The notes beneath the pieces were generated by a model. The model ran no database searches. It was not told the DNA's origin and saw nothing but the letters and a program-made list of their open reading frames with translations. Below are positions 34,900 through 45,737 of a DNA stretch of 64,000 nucleotides, in pieces; within the stretch, counting starts at the first letter, position 1, and each line of letters opens with the position of its first letter. Position numbers and translations under genes: made by a program. This DNA is from Sipunculus nudus. Taxonomy: Eukaryota; Annelida; Sipuncula; Golfingiida; Sipunculidae. The stretch is taken from positions 37,358,401-37,422,400 of the forward strand of contig CM049317.1 in assembly GCA_026874595.1 (NCBI GenBank), read 5' to 3'.

Positions 34900-35700
34900 G
34901 TAAAGTTTACCACCTCTTTGTCCACACAAGATGTCCATTGCAATGGAATAAAATATGGCATCATATCCAAATGAAGATATACACCCCAAAGTTAGGGTAT
35001 TCCTGTCTCAAGTTTGGTTCTGTTCAGAATGTTGATGTAACGGTAAATAGTATTTTTATTGAATATATCAATGAATATTGGTAAACAGGGCATAGCCCTA
35101 TAGTAATTCATCACAAGAGAAAAACCCAGGGGAAATACTGTGAACATGAAAAGTTATAGCCATAAAACCTTCTTTATGTAATATGTTACACTAAGAATAT
35201 GACCTTCAGCTAGGAGACCAGCACCACTTGGTATGAGTATAGTACATTTGCCTTTTATATTCCTTGTTATATTGTATATTTGCCTTTTGAATTGTAAATT
35301 TTCATAGTATATGTGTATTGTATTTTATATCATATGTGTATACTACTGAAATGATACTGTACCCAGGACCCTATTTAATATCAGCTTACTTGCTAATGGT
35401 CTTCCTGGTAAAATATCTTTGTATTTATTATAAACATTAAAACCACAATAAATCTCTGTGCCCTGTTTGTTCCAGAATCGCACGTGTACCCCGCCCAATC
35501 CTATTGTGCCCCCGAGGAGAACAGGTTCAGTGTCATTCATTAAAGTTTCCCCTCAATACGCACAAAGCATAATCTCATAATCTCGTAAAGTCTCGGCTTT
35601 TCAAACCACGCCGTTAGCCTCATTCTAACAAACATTCACCTGGAGATCGGGTCGCATCCCGTGAAACAGACTGTAGTGAATTTACAGTGTCGTTTTTCTT
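34900..35700. other. Noncoding stretch, no gene recognised
   Basis: Sequence between Gypsy-1 and the Penelope remnant. Short frames show no domain; CAAGTTTGGTTCTGTTCAGA near 35011 looks like text of a common dispersed repeat but no second copy is present. Confidence 0.35.
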
Positions 35701-35706
35701 CAGAGT

Positions 35707-35737
<31 letters not shown>

Positions 35738-35760
35738 TTATTTATATATATATATATATA
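35707..35760. repeat. (TA)n microsatellite at Penelope 3' end
   Basis: TA repeats with ATTTAT interruptions border the 3' terminal repeat of the Penelope element. The element may have inserted into, or generated, this tract. Confidence 0.9.
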
Positions 35761-35874
35761 ATCAAAGTAATACACATAGAAATTCAATACATTATAGCAA
35801 AAGTGCTCGACCATGCAGGGGAGCATTAATAATGTATCATAAACAGTTAGTTTTACTTCATGTACTACAGAACT
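35758..35874 (-). repeat. Penelope terminal repeat (pLTR), 3' copy
   Basis: About 117 bases from ATAATCAAAGTAATACACAT to GTACTACAGAACT, nearly identical to 41909-42024. Penelope elements carry such long terminal direct repeats and often stand in partial tandem. Confidence 0.8.
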
Positions 35875-36790
35875 TCCGTTTTTTTCTTTTTCTCTTACAT
35901 GTCTGAGGAGTCTTTGGTTATTTGCCGAAATTATCTGTTTCATACTTGGCATGCAACTGTAGCTGAGTTTCACAGGGTTTCGGTTCAATAGTTTATGCAG
36001 CTTGTGGTCCGGGGGAAAACACTTATCTAGGAGTTGCAGGAACTTTTGTGGTTCGGAGTATTTAAGTTTGTGGTCATATCCGCTTTTTCTTAATGCATCT
36101 TGGTATAGTTGTGCAGCTCGGTCAAATACTTCTGCGCTGGATGATATGGTGGACAGTCTTTTGTTGATACTTGCTGGTATATTCTTTATTATGGATGGGG
36201 GATGGTTACTGTGCTTATGGATATAAGTTGGGATATTGTTTGGTTTCATGAATTGTTTGTATTCTCTTCTGTTCAGGTCCAGTGTGATGTCCAGGAAGTC
36301 TATAGTTTTTTTATTGGCTTCGGTTGTGATTTTCAGTCCAAGTTGGCTAAAGATCTTGCAAATTTTCTTTTTCACTTGTTCAGCGTCTCTGGGTTTCAAG
36401 TTCCATGCGGCAAGGCCGTCATCTCTGTATAATCCTACGTCGATACCATCAATTATTCGAAGTTCTGAAAGCAAATATAGTTCAACCAGGTCGCAAGTTT
36501 CTGCCCCATCTTAGCTGCCAATTGTTACGTCAAATCGCCCTTTGTTATTTCTTTTGTTCCAGGCCGTGTTGTTGTTAAACAGCAGGGATTTCTTTGCTTT
36601 CATTATTATTTCTTCTGTTGCTTCTGGTATGTGTTCAATTATCGATGCGAAATCGATGGCCTTTTTTAGTAGCTGCTGAGTGATCGAAGGATAGAATTCA
36701 CATATGTCGAATCCTATAAATGTTGTGTTACCTTTTTATCAATTCTTTTGAACCATTCTATTACATCCTTTGAGTTTTTCCATTGGTTCA
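35758..36790 (-). pseudogene. Penelope-like RT, 3' half (copy A)
   Basis: On the minus strand from 36790: NQWKNSKDVIEWF, FDICEFYPSITQQLLKKAID, KKSLLFNNN, FDVTIGS, a stop, DGAETCDLVELYLLSEL, IGLYRDDGLAAW-type catalytic box (VGLYRDDGLAAWNLKPRDAE in the frame from 36474), KTIDFLDITLDL, YIHKHSNHPPSIIKNIPASI, then CFPPDHKLHKLLNRNPVKLS and SMKQIISANNQRLLR. That is the Penelope-like RT palm to thumb. The GIY-YIG endonuclease is missing: after EKEKN the sequence passes straight into the terminal repeat at 35874. The 5' half lies at 41275-42024, across Gypsy-2. Confidence 0.85.
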
Positions 36791-36932
36791 TGTAGTGGAG
36801 TTACTACGGTCCGTACTTGAATTACTGTTTTCTGTTGTTTTCGTGTCTGATACTGAATCTGTGTTTTCTGGTATTGAGCAGAATAAATGTGGTATCCGTC
36901 GAGTCGAGTTATTCTCATGTCACGCCACTATA
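36791..36932 (+). repeat. Gypsy-2 5' LTR
   Basis: TGTAGTGGAGTTACTACGG to GTCACGCCACTATA, with near-inverted ends TGTAGTGG / CCACTATA. GAATAAATG near 36881 may serve as a polyadenylation signal. At 142 bp this is short for the family. Confidence 0.9.
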
Positions 36933-36934
36933 AA

Positions 36935-36954
36935 TGGCGACGAATCGGGTTAAC
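36935..36954 (+). promoter_or_regulatory. Gypsy-2 primer binding site
   Basis: TGGCGACGAATCGGGTTAAC starts 2 bases after the LTR, and TGG is the complement of the tRNA CCA end. TGGCGAC would suit a tRNA ending in GTCGCCA, perhaps Arg-like; the species cannot be fixed. Confidence 0.55.
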
Positions 36955-37108
36955 AGCTAAGTTTCAGTGTATCAAAAGCATGTGTACGGCTCAAACGAAC
37001 CTACAGCTAGCCCACGCTATACGGCATACGCCAAGAACTGTCGACCCGGCGCATAAGTAAGAAAACAAAATCAGGACACACATTATCGCCCACCTTGGCC
37101 CGCGCACG

Positions 37109-37975
37109 TTGCACATTTTAACAGGAACAGATTTATCCAATCAGACGTTTGTAATGGCTTCGTCTCTGCCCAACTTGTCTCCCATTTGCACGTTTGATGC
37201 GGAGGTCGGTGACGAACAGTCTGGTTTAGGCCAGAAATTGAATAAATGGCTCGCTAGATTCGAAAACTATTTAGCTGCGCTGAACATAACAAACGAAAAG
37301 CAGAAACGTGCACTGCTGCTGCACCATGTTAGCCAAAACACATTTGATAAATTTCAGACTTTCCCAAGTAGTGGCACAGACTATAAAGACTATAAAAGAG
37401 AAGTGGTCAGCCCACTTTGAACCCAAAGTGAATCGGGAATATGAGCGTGCTTTATTTCGCCGCATGAGACAAAAGCCTGAAGAAACAATAGACAGTTATC
37501 ACACCAGATTGCGGCAAGTGGATGCAAACTGTAACTTTACAGAAGTTGACTCTGAGATAAAATCTCACATCATTCAAACAACATATGATTCAAAATTAAG
37601 AAAGAAAGGCTTAAGTGATGAATCCATGGACCTTGATGACATATTAAACCTTGGCCGCAACCATGAACTGTGTGATGCGCAAAATAAAGATATTGAAATG
37701 CAGCTACATGGGGACCATCACCAAAAATCTGTTAATAAATTGACAACTATTCACCGACGCCAAAGATCATCAACATCGACGTAGTGTCGTAACTGTGGCG
37801 GTTCCTACCCACACCCTGGTGGTCAGAAATCTTGCCTAGCCTGGGGTAAACGTTGTAATGCCTGTCACAAAAGAAATCATTTCGCTCGGTTATGCAGGTC
37901 GACTGGTCCAGCAAAGCAAGATCAGCATCAGAGCAGGCAAACCACAGCAAAGGACAAGACCCACTGGAGACCCCC
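37109..37975 (+). pseudogene. Gypsy-2 gag with two zinc knuckles
   Basis: The likely start is ATG at 37154 (MASSLPNLSPICTFDAE). The capsid part reads KLNKWLARFENYLAAL, RALLLHHVSQNTFDKF; a +1 shift near 37390 continues in the frame 37308-37784 with EKWSAHF, ERALFRRMRQKPEETIDSYH, LRQVDANC and IIQTTYDSKLRKKGL. After a stop at 37782 comes CRNCGG..C and then CNACHKRNHFARLC (CX2CX4HX4C). Such gags belong to the K02A2.6/Mag-like Ty3 lineages. The stop and the shift break it, though one shift could be natural gag-pol recoding. Confidence 0.8.
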
Positions 37976-37979
37976 ACAC

Positions 37980-38380
37980 AGGACTGTACATGAAGTTACA
38001 TCAGAACACTGTGAATAAACTTTCACACAAACCACCCAAGTTCACTGTTAACATATTGAATCATGATATTGTATTTGTTGCTGATAGTGCTGCATCATGT
38101 AATGTCATTGATGAAAGTTCATTTATGCAATCATTGAATGATGTTGTTGACCTTGTACATGTTTCAGATAGTAAGTCTATCAATGCATATGGAGGAAACA
38201 AGCTGAGCAAGTTTTATGCATGTGGTAATCACAAGTGTATTGCTGATGTATTTTATGTCATGCCAGGGAGTTATGGTTGTCTGTTGAGCTATTCTACCAG
38301 TCAGAAACTTGGTTTACTTCGGGTTGCTGATCATGTACTATGTTCACTCAGTCCTGACTCTGTTGCTGGGACATTAGTTG
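37980..38380 (+). pseudogene. Gypsy-2 protease region
   Basis: The frame 37858-38646 contains PPKFTVNILNHDIVFVADSAASCNVIDESSF. The protease active site, usually DSGAS or DTGAS, reads DSAAS here, so the catalytic glycine is replaced. AYGGNKL and CIADVFYVM follow as in family members with a long protease. Continuous with the RT finger region. Confidence 0.75.
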
Positions 38381-38757
38381 CAAACAACCCACATCTGTTT
38401 GAGGGTATTGGTAGTATGAAAGGGTACACAGTTAAATTCCATATTGACAAGTCTTTTTCCTCTGTGGCTCAGCGCCACAGGCGAATACCATTCAAGCTTA
38501 GAGAGAAAGTAGAACAGAAGTTATCACGTCTGGAGGAGTTAGATATCATAGAGAGAGTGGATGGCCCTACCCCATGGGTAAGTCCACTAGTCGCAGCCCC
38601 TAAACCAAAGAAACCAAACAAGTGCGGCTGTATGTTGATATGCTAATTGCAAACACTGCCATTGTTAGGGAACGACACCCTGCCCCCACGTTAGATGATA
38701 TTCAGAACCGTCTGAATGGATCATCAGTATTTAGCAAGCTAGACCTGATATCAGGTT
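38380..38757 (+). pseudogene. Gypsy-2 RT fingers, cut by deletion
   Basis: LFEGIGSMKGYTVKFHID, RRIPFKLREKVEQKLSRLE, LDIIERVDGPTPWVSPLVAA, PKPKKPNK; then after a one-base shift VRLYVDMLIANTAI, RHPAPTLDDIQNRLNGSSVF, SKLDLISG. The sequence then jumps to the thumb at 38758. The lost piece contains the QI..E..R.KTAF, PFGL and YXDD boxes, about 110 codons, so no polymerase activity is possible. Confidence 0.85.
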
Positions 38758-39425
38758 AAAAGCCGGACTTGAACCTGATCCGATGAAAGTTGAGGCTCTG
38801 AACAAGATGCCTACACCAAACACAAGAGCTGAAGTGCAAAGCCTTCTTGGAATGACGAACTACGTTTCTCGTTTCATTCCACAGTACTCCACTATTACTG
38901 CCCCACTGAGGAAATCGACACAAGCGAAAACCGACTTCCACTGGGACGAGTCCCAGGAAGACGCATTCGCTACTCTTAAACAAATCCTGGGCAGCGAACC
39001 TGTCTCGTCCTACTTTGATGCAAATCTTGAAACTAAACTAAACGTAGACGCCTCTCCAGTTGGTCTTGGGGCTATTCTAGTTCAGCAAGACAACAAAAAC
39101 CAAACCAAGGTTGACGCATACGGAAGTCGCTCGTTGACTCAGACAGAACAACGATACGCTCAAGTAGAGCGCAAAGCTCTTGCTGTGATATGGGCGTTAG
39201 AACATTTCCATTTGTATGTGTTTGGCAACCAAGTCACTGTCATAAACGATCATCAGCCCCTCTTGAGCATATACGGCAAACCAAATGCTAGATTGACAAT
39301 GCGTCTCGAGAGATGGTCATTGCGATTACAACCATATAACATAACCATCAAATACAAGAAAGGTGCAAATAACCCGGCGGACTACCTTTCTAGACATCCT
39401 AGTGACTCCACATGGCCCATCAGCC
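38758..39425 (+). pseudogene. Gypsy-2 RT thumb and RNase H
   Basis: The 345-codon frame from 38783 starts with KVEALNKMPTPNTRAEVQSL, LGMTNYVSRFIP, then the RNase H: KLNVDASPVGLGAILVQQ, SRSLTQTEQRYAQVERKALA, FGNQVTVINDHQPLL, MRLERWSLRLQPYNITIKYK, GANNPADYLSRHP. All four catalytic acid positions (D of VDAS, E of VERKALA, D of NDHQPL, D of PADYLSR) are kept. The ATG is only the first in the frame; the coding sequence entered from upstream before the deletion. Confidence 0.85.
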
Positions 39426-40250
39426 ATGAAGAATCCATCGCAGAGGATTACATAAACTTCATAGCTCAGCATGCCATTCCAAAGGCAATGACTCGCGACG
39501 AGGTAGTACAAGCCACCAGACATGATGAGACCCTCGAGCTTGCAAAAGAACTCGTACAGAAACAGCGTTGGTTCTTAGTAGATAAAGGACTGTCTCAGAA
39601 ACCAGGTGTTGATCTTAAGATCCTTAAATCATTGCAGTCAGTAAGCAAGGAACTTGATGTTACCGCGGACGGCATATTACTAAAAGGTAATCTCATTGTT
39701 CTTCCTACCAGCATGCATCAGAGAGCAGTTAAGCTAGCGCATGAAGGACATCCGGGAATAAACCGCACCAAGGCTCTCCTGCGTAAAAAGTTTGGTTCCC
39801 AGGGATTGATGTTAAAGTAACAGAGGAAATCAGTGATTGTACAGAATGCCATTCTAACTCTGTTTCACAACCCAGAGAACTCCTGAAAATGACTGAACTT
39901 CCAGAGAGACCATGGACTCAGTTATGTGCAGACTTTTATGGTCCACTCCCTTCAGGACACTATCTTCTAGTAATCATGGATGAATATAGCCGGTTTTCAG
40001 AGGTTGTAATTGTTACCAGTCTAGCTGCCACAACTATCATTTCTTTATTTGATAAACTTTTCTCCTCCCGTGGAATACCAGAGATCCTGAAAACAGACAA
40101 TGGACCACCATTCCAAAGCGAACTATTCAAACAGTACGCAGAATACACAGGATTTCAGGATTGCCGCATAACCCCATACTGGCCTGAAGCTAACGGTACT
40201 GCAGAAAGATTCATGAGGTCCATAGGCAAAGTATGCAAGTGTGCATAAGT
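39425..40250 (+). pseudogene. Gypsy-2 integrase
   Basis: The same frame as RNase H continues to HQRAVKLAHEGHPGINRTKA, LLRKKFG, half of the HHCC zinc domain, then a shift near 39805 to DVKVTEEISDCTECHSN giving the CC pair. The core from 39889 reads MTELPERPWTQLCADFYGPL (first D), RGIPEILKTDNGPPF (second D), TPYWPEANGTAERFMRS (catalytic E). It stops at 40246 through a shift. All DDE residues are present. Confidence 0.85.
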
Positions 40251-40848
40251 CGAAGAGAAACCGTAGAAACAGGAGCTCTTATATTCTTACGCAGCTACAG
40301 AGCTACACCTCATGGGAGCACTGGACGTGCACCAGCCACTGTACTCAATGGTTACCCATTGAAAACGAAATTACCAGAAATATCCAAACAGATTGATGAC
40401 ACTGAGATGAGGACGAAAGACCGCAAATCAATATCCATAATGAAAAAAAAACGCTGAACGTACACGAAACATCAAAGAGTCAAAAGTTAAGGTTGGAGAC
40501 AAGGTTCTGTTAAAAAACGTAAAAACAAAAGGAAAAACAATCCCAAGCTTCCAACCTGATCCATTTGAAGTGGTTTCCACAAAAGGATCTATGATCATCG
40601 CACAAAAAGGCAGTGAGGTCAAAGCACGAAACAGTAGCCACTTCAAGCGGATAAATGCCGAAACAAAACCCAGCGAGCATGAACAACGGGTAGATGGAGG
40701 AGTCGTGGATAAGGCCAAAGAGAACGACACGGCATCGCTGGCCGATGCAAGTGTTCAGTCAGCTAAGGACCCATCCGTTTCTGTCAGACCAAAACGTCAT
40801 GTAAATCGTCCAAGTTATTTGAAGGACTACTGTGTTAACTTACCATGA
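40233..40848 (+). pseudogene. Gypsy-2 integrase C-terminus
   Basis: From 40233 ISRRETVETGALIFLRSYRA, TPHGSTGRAPATVLNG, then a shift near 40455 to VKVGDKVLLKNVKTKGK, FQPDPFEVVSTKGSMI, ARNSSHFKRI: the GPF/Y-like module that ends integrases of the Ty3 group related to K02A2.6. The tail to the stop at 40846 is polar and includes RPKRHVNRPSYLKDY, a common pol end. Confidence 0.8.
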
Positions 40849-41127
40849 TAGTGCCTGTATCATTCCATTTTAATATATGAATCAGACGTTTATATGTTGC
40901 AGTCAGTTAAGCACACAACAGAAGGTAATTGTGAAGTCTCCTATATGTCTCGGTTTGGCAAATCATATTTTGGGCATTCCCCACCTTGTAAACTTGAAAA
41001 TAGTCTGTGACTTGTCAGATCATGTATATGAGTACTGATATGTGATTGTTGTGAAAACTGTCTCTGTTTGATCTTGATTTATATCACTGCTAATACTAGG
41101 TTGAGGTCAATGTGAAGACCCGGGGGA

Positions 41128-41269
41128 TGTAGTGGAGTTACTACTGTCCGTACTTGAATTACTGTTTTCTGTTGTTTTCGTGACAGATACTGAATCTGTG
41201 TTTTCTGGTATTGAGCTGAATAAATGTGGTATCCGTCGAGTCGAGTTATTCTCATGTCACGCCACTATA
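41128..41269 (+). repeat. Gypsy-2 3' LTR
   Basis: 142 bp, about four substitutions from the 5' LTR. Preceded by CCCGGGGGA as polypurine tract and followed by the GTTCA target duplicate. Confidence 0.9.
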
Positions 41270-41274
41270 GTTCA

Positions 41275-42024
41275 GTCGAAGTGTTTTTCGGACGTAAATG
41301 TTAATTTTTTCAAGTATTTGTTTGCTGATTCTGCCAATTTCGATTTTTCTGGATTGATCAGTCTGCAGGTGGGCTTATTCCAAAAATTGGGTTTGTGGTC
41401 TTTCAAGGTTAGTTTCATGTGCTGCAGTTTTTTTTTCCCGATTTCTTGTAGGTTTTTGTTATATTTTCTTCAAGGAGTTTGTTATAGGTCTGTGGTTCTA
41501 GCTTGTAGAAGTTGTTGGTCTTGTCGGCAGGGGAAAACATCTTGTTTTCTCCTCGGATCATTCTGGCGTCATTTCCTAATTGTCTTAAGAATAGGTTGTT
41601 TGTGCTGTCCGTGAATTCTATATTTTGAAGTATTATGAACCACCCATCCTTGAATTCCTTGGTTTCCGGTAAGAATGGTGGGGTTCTACTGCTTTTGAAT
41701 CCATATGTCTCTTGGTGGTTGCAATCGGTGTTGGGGTTGAGGTAGTGGAATACTCGCCAGTTTAAACTGTTCATAAATTTTTTCGGACTTTTCTATCAGG
41801 CATTTCATGTAATCTTCTTTCTTTGGCAGGGGAATGTTCTTTGTGGAGTAATTTTAACTTACTGGATCCATGATGATATGAAGAGTGCTCAACAAAAGTA
41901 GGAGCATGATAATCAAAGTAATACACATAGAATTTCAATACATCATAGTAAAAGTGCTCGACCATGCAGGGAGCATTAATAATGTATCATAAACAGTTAG
42001 TTTTACTTCATGTACTACAGAACT
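41275..42024 (-). pseudogene. Penelope-like RT, 5' half (copy A)
   Basis: On the minus strand the frame from 41965 gives a short N-terminal piece (MVEHFYYDVLKFYVYY); the frame 41774-41415 reads RVFHYLNPNTDC, FKSSRTPPFLPETKEF, DGWFIILQNIEF, LFLRQLGNDARMI, MFSPADKTNNFYKLEPQTYN, KLLEENITKTYKKS, and a further frame continues LKDHKPNFWNKPTCRLINPE, KSKLAESANKYLKKL. These are the N-terminal blocks of Penelope-like RT (DKT.N.Y, NPTCRLINP.K). The text breaks at GTTCA, where Gypsy-2 entered, and resumes at 36790 with NQWKNSKDVIEWF. Confidence 0.85.
41909..42024 (-). repeat. Penelope terminal repeat, shared by copies A and B
   Basis: About 116 bases nearly identical to 35758-35874. It sits upstream (minus strand) of copy A's RT and directly downstream of copy B, so it acts as the junction in a B-repeat-A-repeat tandem. 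Confidence 0.75.
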
Positions 42025-42029
42025 GTTTC

Positions 42030-43289
42030 ATTAGTAGAGTTGACTAGACGGCTCACTCTTCAGGTACTAACTGATCTGGTCAGACGTGCGGGTAAAGTTC
42101 GCCATAATAGGTCGGATTAATCTGGGGTCATTCGGTTCGGTGGGGTTGTCGTTGGGGCCCAGGTGGCTATTGTGTTGCGCTGGTTCCGTGGGAATTTGTT
42201 TGATTACTTAACGTTACAAAGCAGGTGTTTGGCCTTGTGTTTACAAGTCGTGGTCAGTTCGCTTCTACTGTTCAATGTGCTTTCTTCTGTTCTGCATATA
42301 ATAAAATATTTTATTTTTCAGTGTTACATAAGTTACATTTTTTTCGTTGTGGTGGAGTAGGCTTTGCGTTTTGTGATAATTTTCCATTTGATGGCATATG
42401 GCCCTTTATCTTCTTTCAAGGTCCATACATGTTGGCTAAGTGTGGTACTGTTTCTGTATTTCTTATTCTTAAAACTACTGATGTGTCCATAATATCTTGT
42501 TTCGAAGGTTTTCTCGGTCAGTCCAATATATGTTTCCACGTGATTATTATCTTGTCTGGTGACTGTGGCTTGGTAAATTACGCTTTTTGTAAGGCATCCT
42601 TCCTTGATCGGACATTCATTTTTATTTCTGCAGTTGCAATTTGCGCTGGTAACTTCAGTTTTTTCATTCTCTCTTTCATGTCTGAGGAGTCGTTGGTTGT
42701 GTGCCGAAATTATCTGTTTCATGCTTGGCATGCAACTGTAGCTAAATTTCACAGTGTTTCGGTTCAGTATTTTATGCAGTTTGTGGTCCGGGGAAAAACA
42801 CATCCAGGAGTTGCAGGAACTTTTTTCCGATATTTGTTTTCACATTTGCACTGTATAGTGGATTGAATCATGTGATGTGTCTCGTTCTTTTTCTCTTCTT
42901 ACTGTTTGGGTTGGGTTGTTGTGGTTCGGAGTATTTTAGTTTGTGGTTATATCCGCTTTTTCTTAATGCATCTTGGTATGGTTGTGCAGCTCGGGCAAAT
43001 ACTTCTGCGCTGGATGATATGGTGGACAGTCTTTTGCTGATACTTGCTGGTATATTCTTTATTATGGATGGGGGATGGTTACTGTGCTTATAGATATAAG
43101 TTGGGATATTGTTTGGTTTCATGAATGGTTTGTATTCTCCTCTGTTTAGGTCCAATGTGATGTCCAGGAAGTCTATAGTTTTTTTTATTGGCTTCGGTTG
43201 TGATTTTCAGTCCAAGTTGGCTAAAGATCTTGCAAATTTTCTTTTTCACTTGTTCAGCGTCTCTGGGTTTCAAATTGCATGCGGCAAGG
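42030..43289 (-). pseudogene. Penelope-like element copy B: RT end and GIY-YIG
   Basis: Minus strand: LKPRDAEQVKKKICKIFSQL, GLKITTEANKK (43273-43088), a shift, LNRGEYKPFMKPNNIPTYIY, HSNHPPSIIKNIPASISKRL (43155-42868), a shift, then 42803-42333: CFSPDHKLHKILNRNTVKFS, SMKQIISAHNQRLLRH, a cysteine cluster CNCRNKNECPIKEGC, and the GIY-YIG-like endonuclease VIYQATVTRQDNNHVETYIG, LTEKTFETRYYGHISSFK, AIKWKII. The copy starts (5' truncated) just after the position of the YRDD box. Endonuclease residues look well kept, though the RT is broken. Confidence 0.85.
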
Positions 43290-45050
43290 GAATTACATTT
43301 ATTGGTGGTTAAGTTGGGAATGAAAAGCTGTTATAATCCGGCAGTATACTCACACAAAACGTTGATTTATTGATAAAATCGAACATAAAAATCTTCAAAG
43401 GAAACCGGATGATCTAGCAAAATATGATCTGCCTGTCTTTTACAGGTTTTGATGTATATTCATTTATCCTATGCAGTAAAAGGAAGTGTATCGACCATCA
43501 AGGAAATACTTATTGGTGTCGTGAGGGAGATCCATAATTTGATTTATCAAACAAAACCCTTTTCATCTCCAGTGCATTGATACTATCCAGACTGTTCAAT
43601 CTAACCATATGGAAAACGAATGGTTGTTATTAATAACTCATATTTTCACATCAAATCAGGTCAAGCATTATTAACTTCATTTGAAAAAATCATCAGCAAA
43701 TAAACAGATTTTGCTGATAAATTTTGCTGATATAAATTGTTCACTTTGTCAGTTCATGTAGCCTGGCTTTACCTTGTCAATTCATCTTACTCATTTATCT
43801 TCCCAGAGACAAAGATATTATGAAACAGATACGTAAGGATGAGCTCATCTTAATAACCGGCCAAATAATCGTAAGTTCCTGGCGACAAGAACTAAATCTT
43901 AGCCCCAAAATGCCCTTCAAGTCAACGTTTGTATAAGGGTTCTTTCACAGTTGAAAATAAGTTCCAACTAAAAAAAGTCACATGTGATATAACCTTTGAC
44001 ACACGGTGGGGCACTGGCCCTCGCCTTATGTCAAGATATCGATTATGACATAACTATGAGTTGTGTATCGCGGTTACTAAGACATTTCTATCATGCACAA
44101 CAATATTGCTTTAGCTAGGAAGGAAAACAAATAAGAATATTAAGTAGTGCACAAGTAGATCATGCCGCTTAAAATAGGTAGTTGGAAAAGGGTTGACATT
44201 TTAAGCTAATCTGCGTGATAGATGTTACTATTTCCTATAAAACTGATTTTCTTTTCGCATTATCAATCATTGCCAGACGAAAATATTTTGATACGTATTT
44301 TTAACGCTTGCCAGCACAAATCAAGTAAATTAATTCAAGAAGATTATCAAATTGTTTTGATTGTTTGGCCACTATTTGTCTTAACTGGAAAGATTTAAAA
44401 GGATGATACTATATTAATCCCCTTTTATTCTCCTGAATATCCCCTTGTTATCAATGTTCGGGGAAAGTGGTTAACAATACGCAAAGAGGAATAACATTCA
44501 TAAGAGGACAAAACATAGTTATTTTCAACAACACTCACAAAATGTAAATGACCTCATTCCATTTAGTCGGGGACCAATTGTTGATCACACATATAGGAAT
44601 GTCCGTTTGTAAACTCGAAATGAAACCCTGTAGCTTAAACATCAAATACTTCCCCTGCAATGAATGTTCCACTGTGTTCCCAGGTAGATAGGTGATTTTC
44701 TCGGCAAAAAAAGAAATAGAAAGATAGCTTTATTTATGAAAGGAATGGTATCCCAAGACCAGTATTTTTCTTAATACATTAATCATGGTGAGCACGCATC
44801 ATTTAATTGAATAGCACATTACAATTCTTACACCGCACTAGTCTTGATCGACTGGATTTATAGAGAAACATCACAAAATTCATGCGAGTCTGGAGGCTAT
44901 TTTGTATCTTTTAACGGTGTGTAAAACACGAGCTGTATAGAGAGATAACTCAAGAGGGTGAAAAGAAAACATTATTAATATAATAGGAGAAGAAAGTGAT
45001 TTCATGGCCAACGCGAAAAGGTGTTATCTACCCCTCGTGCAATGATACGT
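43290..45050. other. Noncoding stretch, no gene recognised
   Basis: About 1.75 kb, AT-rich, no tandem structure, no recognisable domain, no repeat partner seen in the window. It may be unique host sequence. Confidence 0.4.
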
Positions 45051-45737
45051 TTACACTATGTTCCCGGCACCACGGCAGCCCCGTTGTAGGCCACCGTGGA
45101 CAAGACGGGATGGACGTGGGACAAAGTGGGGGGGGGGGGGGGGACGGAATGGGCAAACGTGACTAGCCATGATTGTCGTGGTTGCCGTGCGAGATTTTTA
45201 AACTGTCAAAAAAAATTGCCACGGCAGTCACGGTTCGGATGAGAAACCTAGTATGCCGTAGTAAAACAGGATGAACGCAAGGAAACGAAACAGTACGTAA
45301 AACACGGTAACTAAACTTGGAGGATGTCCGCAGTAGGACGGTAAGCAGGGTAATATCACGATCCTTTCAAGTTGTGTCACGTTCTCCCACGTTGAGTGCT
45401 CGTTTTGTAACGATTGCTGTCACGTTCTCCCACGGTTTTTGCACGTTTTGACACGTGTTGTCAGGGTTCTTATGGCAAGCGAAATAAGGTGTTTTGTAGC
45501 AATTTCGCCGCCTTGGCCGCATGGCAGCTCGAGTCATGAGAAATCCATGACACATTACTGCGTTTACAATACAAAGCGGCATCTACATTACTAAGAGAGG
45601 TAAAAAGGAAAGCTGTATGTATTAGAAAGAAAGCTATGCCAAAGCTATAAGTATGCTATAGGAGTGTGCTGTTATTGACCTGATGCCGAGAGGGATTGCA
45701 GAAGTCGCACCTGCTAGGAGAAAGGTAATAGGGTCGC

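Larger units (their letters stand above)
36791..41269 (+). mobile_element. Gypsy-2, Ty3/Gypsy element in Penelope
   Basis: A 4479-bp element bounded by 142-bp LTRs and a 5-bp direct repeat GTTCA (36786-36790 and 41270-41274). Order: LTR, primer site, gag with two zinc knuckles, protease, RT finger part, deletion, RT thumb, RNase H, integrase, a C-terminal GPF/Y-like module, a CCGGGGGA polypurine tract and LTR. The LTRs differ at about 4 of 142 sites, so the insertion is moderately young. It lies opposite to the Penelope element it interrupts. Confidence 0.9.

Noticed and set aside
36202-36514. Plus-strand frames of 76 and 92 codons
   Set aside because: Antisense to the catalytic part of Penelope RT copy A.
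41132-41614. 160-codon plus-strand frame with hydrophobic, cysteine-rich content
   Set aside because: It covers the Gypsy-2 3' LTR and the antisense strand of the Penelope RT, whose conserved text is on the minus strand.
42225-42866. 213-codon plus-strand frame that could pass for a membrane protein
   Set aside because: It is the exact antisense of the GIY-YIG and RT C-terminal blocks of Penelope copy B, which match a known family.
45360-45582. Minus-strand 71-codon frame with cysteines (zinc-binding protein?)
   Set aside because: It spans the CACGTT/ACGTTCT word cluster at the Harbinger flank; cysteine spacing fits no known finger.
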